A DNA stretch of 64,000 bases from Polytrichum commune (lineage: Eukaryota > Streptophyta > Polytrichopsida > Polytrichales > Polytrichaceae). Under the pieces are notes generated by a model. It was not told the origin of the DNA. It made no database searches and saw only the letters and a program-made list of their open reading frames with translations. The stretch is from assembly GCA_950295325.1 (NCBI GenBank), contig OX485808.1, positions 1,304,501 through 1,368,500 of the forward strand, written 5' to 3'. Made by a program: the position numbers and the translations under genes. Shown here in pieces: positions 1 through 12,024 of the stretch (positions are counted from its first letter, which is position 1; each line of letters begins with the position of its first letter).

Positions 1-36
1 TTATTCTAATATATAATATAATATAATATAATATCT

Positions 37-405
37 TTAATACCTTCTACAATCACAAAGTTTTCATACGCATTTAAACTAGTTAAGTAAGATTGAATGC
101 AACTAAGTCTAATAATTTCTGATTAATCCTATTCAAGCCCAATTAAATCAGTATATATGCATACCAAATTAATTGATCCTAATTAATTATAAAATGTACT
201 TACTGGAATTAGTCATGATATAAATGGAATTAACTCCAGTAAATAAATTTTATGATTAATTCGGCTTAATTATTTTGGTAAGCATATTTTCTGATTTAAT
301 TGGGCTTAATTAGGATTAATCAGAATATATTAGACTTAGTTGCATTCAATCTTACTTAACTAGTTTAAATGTATATGAAAACTTTGTGATAGTAGAAGGT
401 ATTAA
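37..405. mobile_element. 370-bp fold-back (MITE-like) element
   Basis: The left arm from TTAATACCTTCTAC is found again in inverted order ending GTAGAAGGTATTAA. The arms stay complementary almost to the centre near 215-225, including the shared words ACTAGTTAAGTAAGATTGAA and TGATTAATCCTA. It has no coding capacity. An almost full-length palindrome of this size is typical of a fold-back MITE. The superfamily is not resolved, because the TA-rich flanks hide any target duplication. Confidence 0.75.
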
Positions 406-715
406 CTATATTCTATTAAATTTTAAAAATCATAAAATTTAGTTTCATTTTAGAATGACAAAGTCCCTTTCAATTGTAGGTGACAAAAATTATAACCTCA
501 GTGGTAATGAGGATTTTGTAATATTTTTGACTTCCAATTAATTACATGCTTTATTGGCGGTTTCGCTTTGAAAATGAAACATAGTCAATTGCTTATTTAC
601 TCAATGGAAGTGAACATATATATTGGATTTGAGACCTTGAAAATGAAGTGCACTCAATATGGGATTTGTGGACAAGTAGCCTTCAAAAATGCAAGTACAC
701 TAGTTTTTTCGAAAT

Positions 716-748
716 CGGGCGGGCGGGCGGGCGGGCGGGCGGGCGGGC
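716..748. repeat. (GGGC)n microsatellite
   Basis: About eight perfect GGGC units in a row, giving many closely spaced G-triplets on the + strand. Just downstream are a C-run near 807-818 and a G-run near 827-833. The tract is far more GC-rich than the surrounding AT-rich DNA. The ORFs that read through it (poly Gly-Arg-Ala) are products of the repeat, not genes. Confidence 0.85.
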
Positions 749-899
749 AGCAGTTTTCGGTTGGGTGCAGAAAAAATGTCGGGGGCTGCCCCTGACAGAA
801 TATTCCCCCCCCCCCGAAAAGTTCGTGGGGGGGTATTTAGCGTCCGCCTTTGGTAAAGAAAATGCAGGGGTCCATGGCAGAGAAATGCCGTTATGATAT

Positions 900-3800
900 T
901 TTTTTCAATCAATTTTTTTTAGGGGGGTTGTAGATGATATGGCAGCTCCCCTTTATTACATAATGACATTGTAATTCAAAAAACCAGTATAATGTCCACT
1001 AGTACAGGTCATGGCTCTTTTGAACACGAAAAAATAACCATTTTAACTAGTGTTTAAAACTTGGTCATCATATTTTTTTGCAAGATCGACAAATAATGAA
1101 GTATCATGAAGTTGGCATATTCCAAGGATTTCAAAAAGTGATAGCAACAATAACAATACATATTCATGAGAAGAATAGATGGCGAGAAATAAAAGAATAA
1201 ATGAGAAAAGATATTATAGAGGTTGGTGAATATCACGAAGAATTAAAAAATGGCAAAGACGAAGTGGATGAACTTTGAGGTGCATTATCTCATCACTACT
1301 CGAGGTGAGATGGACGAGGAATTTTCCTAAATATCAAATATTTTTTTCACATAAGTGAATTTTATAAAACTATATTATTTCATTTTCTATATATATATAT
1401 ATATTATCATATAAAATACATCATTTTCTCTTCAAAATAGTGTCAGGCGTTGTTGTGGGGGCTTCAAAATTCATATTCTACCTATATGGTCTTGCATACG
1501 CGTAGGATTTTGAATTCGCATTGGTTCTGTCCAAAACTCCACCATCCACTCCGGTCAAACACTAATATGTTTGCATCTATTTTACTCAAACTTATTGTGA
1601 TAATGTATATTATGTATTTACATTGGAACGTTGTTTTTACAGGCATGCTTTGTATTTATAGATCATATTTTTATGTACAAACCAACACTGTATTTATAGA
1701 CTAACTATATTTTTATAGACCATCTATGTTTTCCATTTGAATTTTATTGATATATTTTAACTATGTTTTATATTATTTTATTTTATTTTAGAGGTGTAAA
1801 CACTTGGATAAATTAAATGTTTTAATCATTTTTAGTTGTCTTGTAAAACAAATACAAATGTATTATCAAATAATATAGATGTGACAAGTAGGAAAATCAA
1901 ATTTTTAGATCAGATCTTAAATAATCATATAAATAATTTGAAAAATGAATGAATGGCATGTGAATAGAGCAAGTGTACAAAATCAAATTCCAGCAAGTGG
2001 GACAAAATCACAATTAATAAGATGTTATTTCATGTACGCCTACATCATGTCAAACAACATTGATTACAATACAGACAACATGTGATTTACAATATTCATT
2101 ATTAAAACTTTTGTAATGAAAAACAAAAATTAAAAGAAGATTGAAATTTTATTTGAACATGTTGTTAGCAGCTCCATAATTCTTCTTGCCTCATTTCAAG
2201 AATTTATAAATTTTCTAAAGAACATGGACATAAATTTTGTTGTTCTCTTAGATAATTTTGAATTATTACTCTATTGTAATAATGTCACTATGACTATATG
2301 TGTCTGGTATACCAGAGATGTTTCGTATTTTATATTTCCACATACTTTTTGCTAGTAAATTATGCATCACTATGGCTTTTCTTAGAGTGTTATTTGTCTT
2401 TTCATTTTCACCCAATAAAAAAACTACATCATCTATATAGTCTACAATTTGAACACCTTCTCTAGCAATAATCATTTTACAATGTTGTTACAATATCCAA
2501 CATATTCTTCAAATATATTCATGATTGCATCATTATCAACCTTCCTCTACTTGTCAAAATACTAAATACCAATTCTACACATAATTTGGTTGAAGATTAG
2601 ATAAAGTTTCAGTTTGTGTTCTTCCCAGATAATGCAAATTTTCCACCCTTAAATGAACAATATATGCAATGTCACACCGGATATGCAACATCTCTTACAA
2701 GTTTATATGGCTAGATTTTTCCTCATGTACATATTTGTAATATGAAAAAAACCTAATTGTGTAGACGTCATGCCCATCTGAATTCATAATCCCAAAACAT
2801 ATAATTTGGTCTAACAATTCTTTATAAAATTGTTGAATGAAATGATTTCCTATAGTAATAGTCTTCTCCGCCGATTGCCAGAGTAAAAACATAAATATGT
2901 GAACTGTCTATTACTCTTATAATGCATGATGTATGATGTAGTTGTTCGTACCTTGAAGTTAAAATCTTAAATTACAATTCATTCGGATTTGCACAAAACT
3001 AGTTGCAAATGTTTTCTAACAACTCTATGAAATTCCCTCACTATTTTTAATAATGTGTTCTTATGAACTTCATACAAAACTCTTATTTTTTGTAGTCCAT
3101 CGCCGCTACCTGACCTATGCAAGGATATTACTATCCTCTACACCGGCATAGTAACTCTAAAACAAATGTTGTTTTTATTCAAATACGGGCCCAACCTCTC
3201 ACACAAAAATATGAAAGTATTGTATTCCACTCGAGTTCGCTTCCTAAACTCTCTCCACATCCAGAACCCCTACAACAAGTTGTCTACATATATGAACATT
3301 TGTTCTTGATTCCATATATTTTTCTCTCTATGCCCCATATTCTCATAAACCAAGCTCAAAATTATGAAATTCTCCCACTCTCCTTGCAAAAGCAATGCTT
3401 AAATGTCCACAACATGCTTCACAAGCATGTACAAAAACATATATGTTCTAAAAACAAAATAAGGTCCTTCTTCCTCTCTTCCATTGCAACCATGCTTGCT
3501 GAAATTCAAGGTACAAACAAACAAAAACAAGAAGTGAAGCCAAAAGAAGACTAGTTAAGCCAAGAGATTGGTCAAAATTCTCAAAACTGCCATTTTTGTG
3601 CATATATTAATAATATCCAAAACTTTCATTTTTTGGTTCATGGTCATTCCTCTTGGTCCACATTCAGTTTACACCTAGTGAGGGGCCCAAGGCTTTTTAG
3701 AATGATTTTTAAAGAACTTGGACCATGTAAGTTGGACCATGAATTCAGACAATGGAAAAAACCATCTACCATGGTCCGACTTCATGGTCCATGATGTAAA

Positions 3801-3900
3801 CTGGCCCTAACTTTACAACATATGTGATATTGATCATAACCTACCCATTTCTTTTTGTTTGCATGCGGCACTAAAATATCCCCCTCACTGGGCGGTTTAA
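900..3900. other. AT-rich intergenic stretch, no supported gene
   Basis: Only short ORFs occur here, none with a recognisable domain. A 145-residue + strand ORF at 3117-3554 and two - strand fragments at 2266-2475 and 2695-2892 have low-complexity or unrecognised translations. The - strand fragments might be worn transposase pieces, but no catalytic motif is visible. At 3660-3830 there is a GGCCC-ended inverted-repeat remnant that ends in GTAAACTGGCCC followed by TAA, like the Harbinger-like elements further right. Confidence 0.4.
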
Positions 3901-3925
3901 AAGCTTGAAGAACTCGCCCTTGCAC

Positions 3926-4345
3926 TAATGAACGGGGAGAACGGACCACTACATTGTTGTGTCTAATTAGTGTGGATGGTTACCATTCGGAGTTCCGCGT
4001 TGCTTTGTTTTTTTACAAACATTTTTACATAAGTAGTTAGTATGCACACCGAATAATGTGATACCACTTAGTGGGTAAAAAGTCATAGCAACACGAAACT
4101 CCGAATGGTAACCTATACTAATTAGACAAAACAATGTAGTTACATATGAACAAGTTGAGTTTGAGGAATAACTGCTTGAAGTTCAAGACTTCAGGATAAT
4201 TACCTATCATTGTAGAGGAATCTATAGAACGTACTTCAAATTGATAAAGAAGAACCAAAATTTCACAACATGTAAGTGGTTGGACTTGGAAACACTTGGA
4301 TCTTGATTGATTATGCCCAAAAATCTCTTGAACAATGCCTTGGGC
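3926..4345 (-). repeat. 'AACCGGTT' dispersed repeat interrupted by a MITE
   Basis: It runs in reverse orientation relative to the copy at 11566-11796. Shared words include GAGGAATAAC, TTGAAGTTCAAGACT, GTTGGACTTGGAAACA and GATTATGCCCAAAAATCTC. The homology is broken by the CTAC-type MITE at 3948-4140, which sits between the GGGGAGAAC end and the GTTACATATGAAC continuation. The full family unit is about 230 bp. Confidence 0.65.
3948..4140. mobile_element. CTAC-type MITE, copy 1
   Basis: Roughly 50-bp terminal inverted repeats: ACTACATTGTTGTGTCTAAT on the left and its near-complement ending AACAATGTAGT on the right, each including CTAATTAG and CCGAATGGTAAC or its complement. It is non-coding. 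Related copies lie at 21099, 22564, 51317, 54981 and 58018. Confidence 0.75.
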
Positions 4346-5114
4346 CTTAACCCCTAAAGGCCGAGGGGTATTTATATGCAATGGAGCTCCTACGAAAGAT
4401 GGACATATGTCCAACTAACCTTCCAAAGAAAAAGTTTCACTTATGAAAAAAATAAGAAATAAAAAAATCTCAATTAAACACATGTATGATAAAAGAAAGA
4501 GGAAACAAATGTGAAAAAGTGGGGCACTGTGAATGCAAAAGATGGGCATGGTGGGGGGTGGTGGGCATGGAGATGGTGTGGGCAATATGACAAAGTTTGA
4601 TAACATGGTTAGGACTTTTAAATTAATGATCGTGTTCTTTTCCTTCGAAGCACTCCATGGGGGCATGGTGACGGGTCATGGGGGGCTTATGAGCATGGCA
4701 TGGGCATACATGCGAATGGCATGTATGCACGGGCATAGATATATGATTGCCTAAGTGCATGGGGTTTGGGTTTGCCCAAGAACTTAATTCATATACATCA
4801 CTTGTCATGTTCCGTTTTTCTCACCAAAAATAATACGTTAGAAAATGCACATAAACACTAGATTGTGAACTTTCAACTTTGTAAATTATAAAAGCTTGAC
4901 AACTTAACCATCAAATTGTGATTGCCCATGAGCTCGAACCACAAGACCATATAAGAGGGAGAAAAAAGAATCATCTCTCCTCCCCGAGCTCCCTTTTATG
5001 CCAAAACATTATTTTTACTTTTTATTTCTCGTATAATAGTAAAAATCTCCTATTCATAGCTATGTCTTTGGCTCTACTATGACTCTCCTATCTTTTGGCT
5101 CAGTCATAATTCAC

Positions 5115-5480
5115 TAGTTGGGGTTGTCTAATTCCAACTTGATGAATACATCTATTCACCTAGTTGGAATTGTTTACTTCCAACTTGATTGATTCATCCA
5201 TTTTTCTTATTGGAATTGTTTAATTCCAACTAGATTCATTCATCAATTCTTTTGGTTGGAGATGTCTAATTTCAACTAGATTCATTCATTTGTTCTTGTA
5301 GTTGGAATTGTCTAAATCCAACTGGATTCATTCATCCATTCTTTTAGTTGGAAAGGCCCAATTCCAACTAATTTTATTCATTCATCGTTCTAGTTGGAAT
5401 TGTTGAATTCCAACTATATTCATTTATTCATTGAGAGTTGTCTAGCTCCGATGAATAACATCCATTTGTTTGGAGTTGTC
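5115..5480. repeat. Minisatellite with ~46-bp palindromic units
   Basis: Seven or so tandem units, each carrying TTGGAATTGTTTAATTCCAA or a close variant followed by a CATTCATTCATC-like spacer. Starts fall at about 5117, 5163, 5209, 5255, 5300, 5345 and 5391. Degenerate units based on GTTGTCTAACTCC trail off to about 5660. Each unit is itself a small inverted repeat. Confidence 0.8.
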
Positions 5481-6712
5481 TAACTCCAACTCAAAGATCT
5501 TCCAAAGGGAGGTGTCTAACTCTAATGCAAAGATCTTCGACTGGGAGTTGTCTTAACTCACATGCACAATTCTTTTATGAGTAGTCTAGCCCTTGTGCAT
5601 TATTCATTCTTGGGTTGTTTGACCCAATATTTTCTTTAGAGTTGTTTGACTCCAAACAACATTTGCTCACATGCTAAGTACAACAAAGTATGACTATTCA
5701 TTCTTTCTTGCACAATCAAATCTTAAATCTTTTAACCCATCATGTCATGTTACAACCCACTTACCATATATAATTGAATTGTACACCTACAACATACACA
5801 TATATGAACACATTGCAAACACCTTTCATTCTCATATCTTATTTGGGACACTTCTGGGTGCATGACACATGTCCAACTTTTTTCCAAATTGTTAATTTGA
5901 TGGACGACTATGCATGTGGTTATGTCTACTCTTGCATTTCTTGCACATAATAGCCATGAGTATGTTTGAGATTTTGTTTTAGATGGTTTGTTGGAGAGTT
6001 TAAGAGGTGAGAGGTGAGAGTTTGAGGGTTGAGGTCATTAGAGTGAGGTTTGAGAGCTTTGAATATATATTAGGTTGTAGCATGATGCTTACAAGGCGAA
6101 ATTAAATGTTTTATGTGCATGTTACCTCTTTGAGTGTGGGTTGGAGAAGGCTTCAGTGTTGATTCCATGCTTGACGAGGATTTTAGGGAGGCTTTGACCA
6201 ACTTTTCAATGGAGATTGGACTAGGGTTGAGTGTTGTTGAAGTGTTATACATCTCCCTTGATTCGATGATCTAAGTGTTTAGGTACGTGTTGGCCTTGGG
6301 ATGTTGGACTTGCTCGCACTTATTGAATGTTGACTGAGTGTTGTGAGCTTTACAACCTTATAGGATGTTGAATAGCTTTTTACGCACTTGTTGAAACACA
6401 TGTAGAAATCAATATAAAATTAGATGTCATGTGTGCTAATACCAAATTGCTTATGAAATGATAACTTTAGCTTTTAGCAACTTTCACGCCCCATTAGACA
6501 TGAGTCAATACTTAAGAAAGTTGCATGGGCCACTTATGGGAAGTCATCTATTTATACTATCAATGCTACCTAAATTTGTGGAATGCATTCGGGTGTGTGG
6601 TAACATGGCGAGTGGGGATGCTCTAAGGGCCATCCCTTTTCTTTATATGCATTCGAAAATGTCTCAATTCTTTAAGATGAACTTTCTACAAGATTTAGTG
6701 GAGTACATATGT

Positions 6713-7112
6713 AGGGTTAGTTCATACTATGATGAAGAAGTACACCGGTCAAAAGTATGAGAGGAATGGAGAAATATGATTGGCTACGAAATGGATTCTT
6801 CATCAATAAGAGTTTACACTATGGCCAAGACTTCTCTGGTGGAGCACTTCAAGCACGAGTGAAAAAATGACATGGCTACCAACATGGCAAAACTTTTTGC
6901 TAGGGGAGTTTTGTGGAGGTCAAGTTTCTTGGGCAACCTCAAACCCTCATATAAGAAATTTGACCTCTAGAGAACTCCAACTTAAGACATTTTTATTATT
7001 TTTATTGTTTTTTCATCTTTGTTTGTCATACCAACCATTGCCTCAAATAACTTTATCCTGGGCTGAAATTCATGACCAACCGGTACACTTCTTCACCGTA
7101 GTCTAAATCAGC
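6713..7112. mobile_element. Harbinger-like MITE, diverged copy
   Basis: The left end (GGGTTAGTTCATACTATGAT then GAAGAAG and ACACCGGTC) is inverted relative to the right end (GACCAACCGGTACACTTCTT then CACCGTAGTCTAAATCAGCCC). It resembles the better-preserved element at 14143-14504, which shares the CTTCTCCACCGTAGTGTAAA-type terminus. It ends about 275 bp upstream of the TIM8 start codon and so may lie in or near the promoter. The target duplication is not clear. Confidence 0.55.
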
Positions 7113-7204
7113 CCTTGCATGCACATTGAGAAAACAAAGCACACTACAAAAGCCAAACTAGGGATGCTATGCTTGGGAACACTGTGCCCCAGGTTGGGAA
7201 CTTT

Positions 7205-7232
7205 GAGGACTCTCTCTCTCTCTCTCTCTCTC
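7205..7232 (+). promoter_or_regulatory. CT-rich tract in the presumed TIM8 5' leader
   Basis: An uninterrupted (CT)n run about 150 bp upstream of the TIM8 ATG, followed by pyrimidine-rich sequence up to about 7270. Such tracts are common near plant transcription starts and in 5' UTRs. I infer a core-promoter or leader role from position only. Confidence 0.45.
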
Positions 7233-7387
7233 TAGTAGTAGTCCAGTCCAACTTTTCCTTTTTCTTCACTGTTGTTGCTGCTGTGAACCCTAGCCCTCCA
7301 AAACCCAGCTCCAATTTTTATTTTTTCCTGGAGCTTTGGGCTTCGATCACACAGTGTTGTGGAGGCGAAACATTTTAAGCAGTCGAC

Positions 7388-9401
7388 ATGGACACTGCTA
7401 ATTCTGCAGAGCTCCAACATTTTTTGGAGGTACAAAGATTCTTTTGGCTCTATGAGTCCTTCACGCGGATGATACTGATATTGATTTGGTCTGTGATTCC
7501 AGAGTTTTCTCAAGTGTGGGTGGGACTTGTGCACGATTTTGACCTAATGGCTCTCATTCATAGAGTACTAGTTTGCATGACCTGTTCTGAATCAAATTTT
7601 GGAGGCTTTTTAGTCTGGATTATGTTCCTGCATTTCTTTTCCTTTTTTTCTCAACTAATCCCTGTCGTTGTTCACGCCTGGATCACTGAGGGAGATACAG
7701 AGTCCAATGTAAACTGATGCTATACATGAAAAGAAAGCACATTAGGGTTTTAGGTTTACAGTTGATTAGGTGGGGGTTTTCCCACTAACCACGATTCTTG
7801 AGTAAGAAAAGAAGTGTCACAAGTGTTAAGGTATCGCAAAGTCACGTGGAACATCTGTTCGTGAAGGTGTTCAGATCAATGAGCCGAATTTTGGCATTTG
7901 TGACTGAAGGAAAGTTCTTCGCCCTGTAGTTACTGTAACAAGTTTAGGTTTAGTATTCCATCAATCAATTATAGTTGTCTTGCTCTCACTCTTAGAGCTT
8001 CAATGAGTTGAGCAGAATATGGCTTATGTGAATCAAGGAAAGTTCTTCTCGCTATAATTACTGTAACACGTATACTGTTTAGCATATCATTAATCAGTTA
8101 CAATAGTCTTGCTCTTAGAGCTTTAATGAGAATTCTGAGTCAAAATCTGGTTTCACGTGAATGAAGGAGGGTTCTTTTCTCTGTAGTTACTGCCACAGGG
8201 TTAGGGTTTAGTATTCATCAATCAGTTGTGCTCTTAGAGCTTCAAGGAGAATTCTGGCTTGTATGAACGAAGGAAAGTTCTTCTCTCCGCAGATACTGTT
8301 ATAAGTACATGGTTTAGTATTTTATTAATCAGTTGCAATAGTCTTTTTCTTATAGATTCAAGGAGAATTGGGGGCTGTAATTCTGGCCTTATGTAAATGA
8401 AGGAAGGTTCTTCTCTCTGTAGTCACTGTAACAGGTTTATGGTTCAGATTTCCATCAATCAGATCTAGTAGTCTTGCTCCTGGAGCTTCAAGGAGAATTG
8501 GGAGCCAAAAATCTGGCCTTATATGGATGAAGGAGAGTTTTTTTCTTTGTATTTACTCTAACCAGTCTATGTTTCAGTATTACATCAATCAGTTATTCTT
8601 TTACTTAGAATTTCAAGTTGAAAATCTGACCTTAAGGTAAGCAGTCCTAATTTGGTTACTTATCTTAATCGCTCACCGATATTTTGTGGGTGGCCGGGTA
8701 TATTTTGAGTGGTGGTTGGTTAGGTGCAAATCTAAGAACAAACACCAAAGACTGTATTTAAAAGAGACTGGACTACAAGCTCAAAATTTGTTAATCATTC
8801 CAGGCTCAATATACAACATATTTGGGGGGACCTATTTCACTTTCAGTGGACTTTGGTATTCATAACAATTCAGCTGCAAACTTTCTGGGATTGATCCTGG
8901 CTTCTTCAGATACATTTGTGAACGTACAGTAGTTTCAACCTCATGAAATTGAGTAGTATAAGGTAGCAAACAACAAAAAGTAACCAAAGAAGGCGTCTAC
9001 CTTATGTGAGTAAAGGAAAGTTCTTGTCTCTGTAGTTGCTGCAACAAGTTAGGGTTTAGTTTCCATCAACCAACTTTGGTAGTCTTGGTCTTAGAGTTGC
9101 ATGAAGAATGATAATATTTTCCAAGCTTGAAACTTTGGTACCCCTTTTGAGGTTGTGAGGAGAATATAGGTGTGCTCATGTTTGTACATGGACTTTGTAC
9201 GTGTGGCAGCAAGAGAAGCAGAAAGCTGTCTTGAATGAACTGGTGGGCAAGCTGACGGATGTGTGTTGGGACAAATGCATCACTTCAACCCCAGGAAGCA
9301 AGTTCAGTTCCAGTGAGTCTTCTTGCCTCACCAACTGCGCGCAACGGTTTATGGAGACCAGCAGCCTCATTCTCCGCCGCTTCCAGAGTCTGCAACAATG
9401 A
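7388..9401 (+). CDS. TIM8: Mitochondrial small Tim chaperone Tim8
   Basis: Two coding exons, 7388-7429 and 9210-9401, joined in phase 0 across a GT-AG intron (GAG|GTAC...GGCAG|CAA). The product has 77 residues, the normal size for this family. It carries the twin CX3C motif of small Tims: C33-WDK-C37 and C53-LTN-C57, 15 residues apart, which form two intramolecular disulfides. The stretch TSVCWDKCI-like then PGSKFSSSESSCLT is as conserved in plant Tim8. The family works with Tim13 as a hexameric chaperone in the mitochondrial intermembrane space, carrying hydrophobic inner-membrane precursors to the TIM22 machinery. No N-terminal presequence is seen, as expected for a Mia40/Erv1-imported protein. 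The start ATG is the first in frame after the CT-rich leader. Confidence 0.95.
7905..9115 (+). repeat. ~130-bp tandem repeat array inside the TIM8 intron
   Basis: The motif GAAAGTTCTTCTCTCTGTAG, then TTACTGTAACA, then TTTAGTATTCCATCAATCAG and TCTTGCTCTTAGAGCTTCAA, recurs with starts near 7910, 8038, 8168, 8271, 8402 and 8531, plus a detached unit near 9015. The period is about 130 bp (one shorter interval of ~103). The units are diverged and non-coding. They account for much of the 1,780-bp intron. Confidence 0.8.
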
Positions 9402-11560
9402 AGGACTTGGGGGTTGATTATTTTCTGCTTCCACCCTTTAGGAGTAGGGATTATCTTCTGTTACTTCTATGATATCAGCAACATTATGAGAAACACTTTT
9501 GTGTTCATCAAGAAATTTCCTGGTCTGTGCCTAATCCCTCCACACTATGAGTATACTTCAGCCTTAATCTTTCAGGCAGAGTTTTGTTTGTGATGCCTGC
9601 CCAGTTCTTGGAATTGCTCAATGAGTTTCTAGGTATGAGAGTGTACAGTTTCAGAGTGCCAAACACTAGTGGCAGGTTGTCAATCTTGTTGAGTGCAGGA
9701 ACACTTGTCATTCGTTTGAGACAGAGGAACGATTGGTTTGAATCTGAAAATAATCCACAAACTTGCATGTGAATGTCAGCTTTACTTCGTGTACTCCTGT
9801 GACCTTCAAAGTTTTTGGAAATGGCATTTCTAGTGCTGGGTAACTCACATCTGCAATTGTGGAATGTAGCACCCAAGCTTAGAATTTTCAGACTTGCTCC
9901 CTACATGCATCATGCAATCAAGGAAGACATTCATCAGAGAACTAAATTTTTTTCTTGGAAAGCTGCCTATGAGGCATGCATTTTGACAAAGTCTTTGTTA
10001 AGTAAAGCAGGAGTATTGTACATAATCCTTACTTCTCTGTACTGCTTGTCCTAATGAATTGCTCTCTTGAAGCATATTTGCAGAGGTTTTGAAACCATCT
10101 CCAAACTTCTCCACCGACCTTAGCAGTTTTATGGAACTCACAGTGACTATCTTAGTCTCAGAACTGAAAGGAAGATCAGAGAATCATTGTTTCCTTGGTG
10201 ATACTTGTGATGTGTGCTTGTTGTCCAGATATCTCGAAGCATTCCAGTTGCGAATGGCAGATGATTTTGGTCAGGCATTTCTCCTTGTTCCAGTATGCTT
10301 GCAGATCCAGAACTCTGCAGATGTTGGCTCCAATGCAAGACATCAAATTGTATGTATTCTTGTGTTTGTATTTTTTGAAAGGTTGTGAATGCCCAAATTT
10401 GCTGAGACTTAGTTTGCAGCCACCCTCAGATTAGGTAGCACATTGGTGTGTGACAAGAACTGAGTAGGTGGCCACTACCAGAAGCAATCAGCTCCTCGTA
10501 CTATTGGAATTGAAACTTTGAGCAATCATGGCCATATTCCATGTGCTCACGACCCACCACAATCAAATCATGTTCAAAGGTTCTGTCAGGCAGACCACAA
10601 TATCTGTAAACTTCAGCTGAGGTGATCATTTCCTACGTGGCCGCCCCACTTTCTGTGAAACTTGTTTCCCGTGCTCACAATTTGAGCATCAGATGTGAAA
10701 TGTCACAACATGTGAAAACAGATTGTGCCTAACTTACATAAACACCACATGATACCTCTTTCATGTTAATTTTTTCCCTTGGTTAATTTGTGAACTTTTC
10801 AAAATACAAAAGCTAATGCTTAAAATTTACTTCGATTCTTAAGCTTGTTTTATACATTTTGTATTTTTTTGGGTCATCAAATATAAAATTACGAATTAAA
10901 GGTAGAGAGGTTGTTTGTAATAGACTTGAAAGAAGGTTTTGAGGAGAATTGCTTTGAGCCACTCAGAAGTGATGTTTGATGGATTAGACATGTAAAGGTG
11001 TTAGTCTGAAAAAAAGTGTTTGTAATGGGGTTTGAGAGTGGAGTGGAAGAGAAGTTCCAACTAATGGAAGCGATATTCGAAAGATTGTAAAGTTGCAATG
11101 CCCTACTTTAAGTGAAGGTCACTGGACCTTAGAAAAGTTAGATAATATTGGATATAAAAATAGTAGACGGAGAGCTAAAATTCTCCATTCTAAGCCCGCT
11201 TACCTCATCTCAAGTTTGGGACACAACCATAGGACAAAGGATAGGATGTATCCACAAAGAGCTAGGGCCAATTGCAAAGAGCAAGTGACCACTTTTTGGT
11301 CACTAGAGTGACTTCAACAACACACAATATGAAATCGATTCCTACTTTGTTCTTGGAAAACAGAAAAAAGCCATCATTTGGAGATCCAAAAAAGAGAGTG
11401 GAACAAAATATCTGCACCACACCGGTGGCCAGAAATTTATTCATCTGGTAGGTGGGCATATTGGCATCTAAGATCGAAGCCCAAAAGGTGTGTAGAAGCT
11501 TGGAGGTCATATGACCATGAATATGGCTAAGTACTCAAAACTCACATGCTCTGCCACTGC
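9402..11560. other. TIM8 3' flank and intergenic DNA, no supported gene
   Basis: The first few hundred bases are likely the TIM8 3' UTR. From 9.5 to 10.65 kb base composition is more even than further on and several 60-120 residue ORFs occur on both strands (e.g. 9508-9876 minus, 10089-10388 plus). None shows a domain, repeat or phase-consistent splice partner I can recognise. A non-coding transcript or decayed gene is possible. From 10.65 to 11.56 kb I see nothing. Confidence 0.4.
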
Positions 11561-11565
11561 CAACA

Positions 11566-11796
11566 CCAGTGATCGAGGAGATTTTTGGACTTAATCGGTC
11601 GAGATCCTAGTGTTTGCAAGTCCAACCGGTTACATGTTGACATCCTCCAGTTTTCCTTTGTTAAATTGGGGTATATACTTCTATAAATTCCTCTAAAATG
11701 ATCGGTAATTTTCCTGCAGTCTTGAACTTCAACCGGTTATTCCTCAAACTCAACCAGTTCATTCGTAACTAACTGCCGGTTCTCCCCGATCATTGG
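11566..11796 (+). repeat. 'AACCGGTT' dispersed repeat, best-preserved copy
   Basis: Starts CCAGTGATCGAGGAGA and ends TCTCCCCGATCATTGG, which are imperfect inverted repeats of each other. The interior contains CAAGTCCAACCGGTTACATG and CTTCAACCGGTTATTCCTCA. Related or partial copies are at 3926-4345, 13258-13345 plus 13770-13895, 20200-20290, 54956-57450 (interrupted) and 58248-58365. It has no coding capacity and behaves like a small TIR element. Confidence 0.6.
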
Positions 11797-12024
11797 CCTA
11801 CGCTTACATACATACCTGTATGTACTAGAATTATGCAACCTTGAAATCTACAACTTCTCATAGCACAATTCAGCTTCATCAGAGCGCACGGTTGTCCAGG
11901 AATATGTCAGATAAAAATTCCCGGACAATTCCGAAATGGCCTCTGTGTCAGAAACTTCAGCCTGAAAATTTGAAGCTCATTGCAATGATTCGATTGGCAA
12001 TTGGGGTTTCTCGGTGCAACTTAT

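Noticed and set aside
700..912. Overlapping ORFs rich in Gly, Arg and Ala
   Set aside because: They are translations of the (GGGC)n microsatellite.
2266..2892. Two - strand ORFs that might be transposase pieces
   Set aside because: No catalytic or DNA-binding motif can be read, and frames are short and broken. Left as unexplained sequence.
3117..3554. 145-codon + strand ORF
   Set aside because: No domain, no conserved-looking motifs, AT-driven composition and no splice partner. Not called as a gene.
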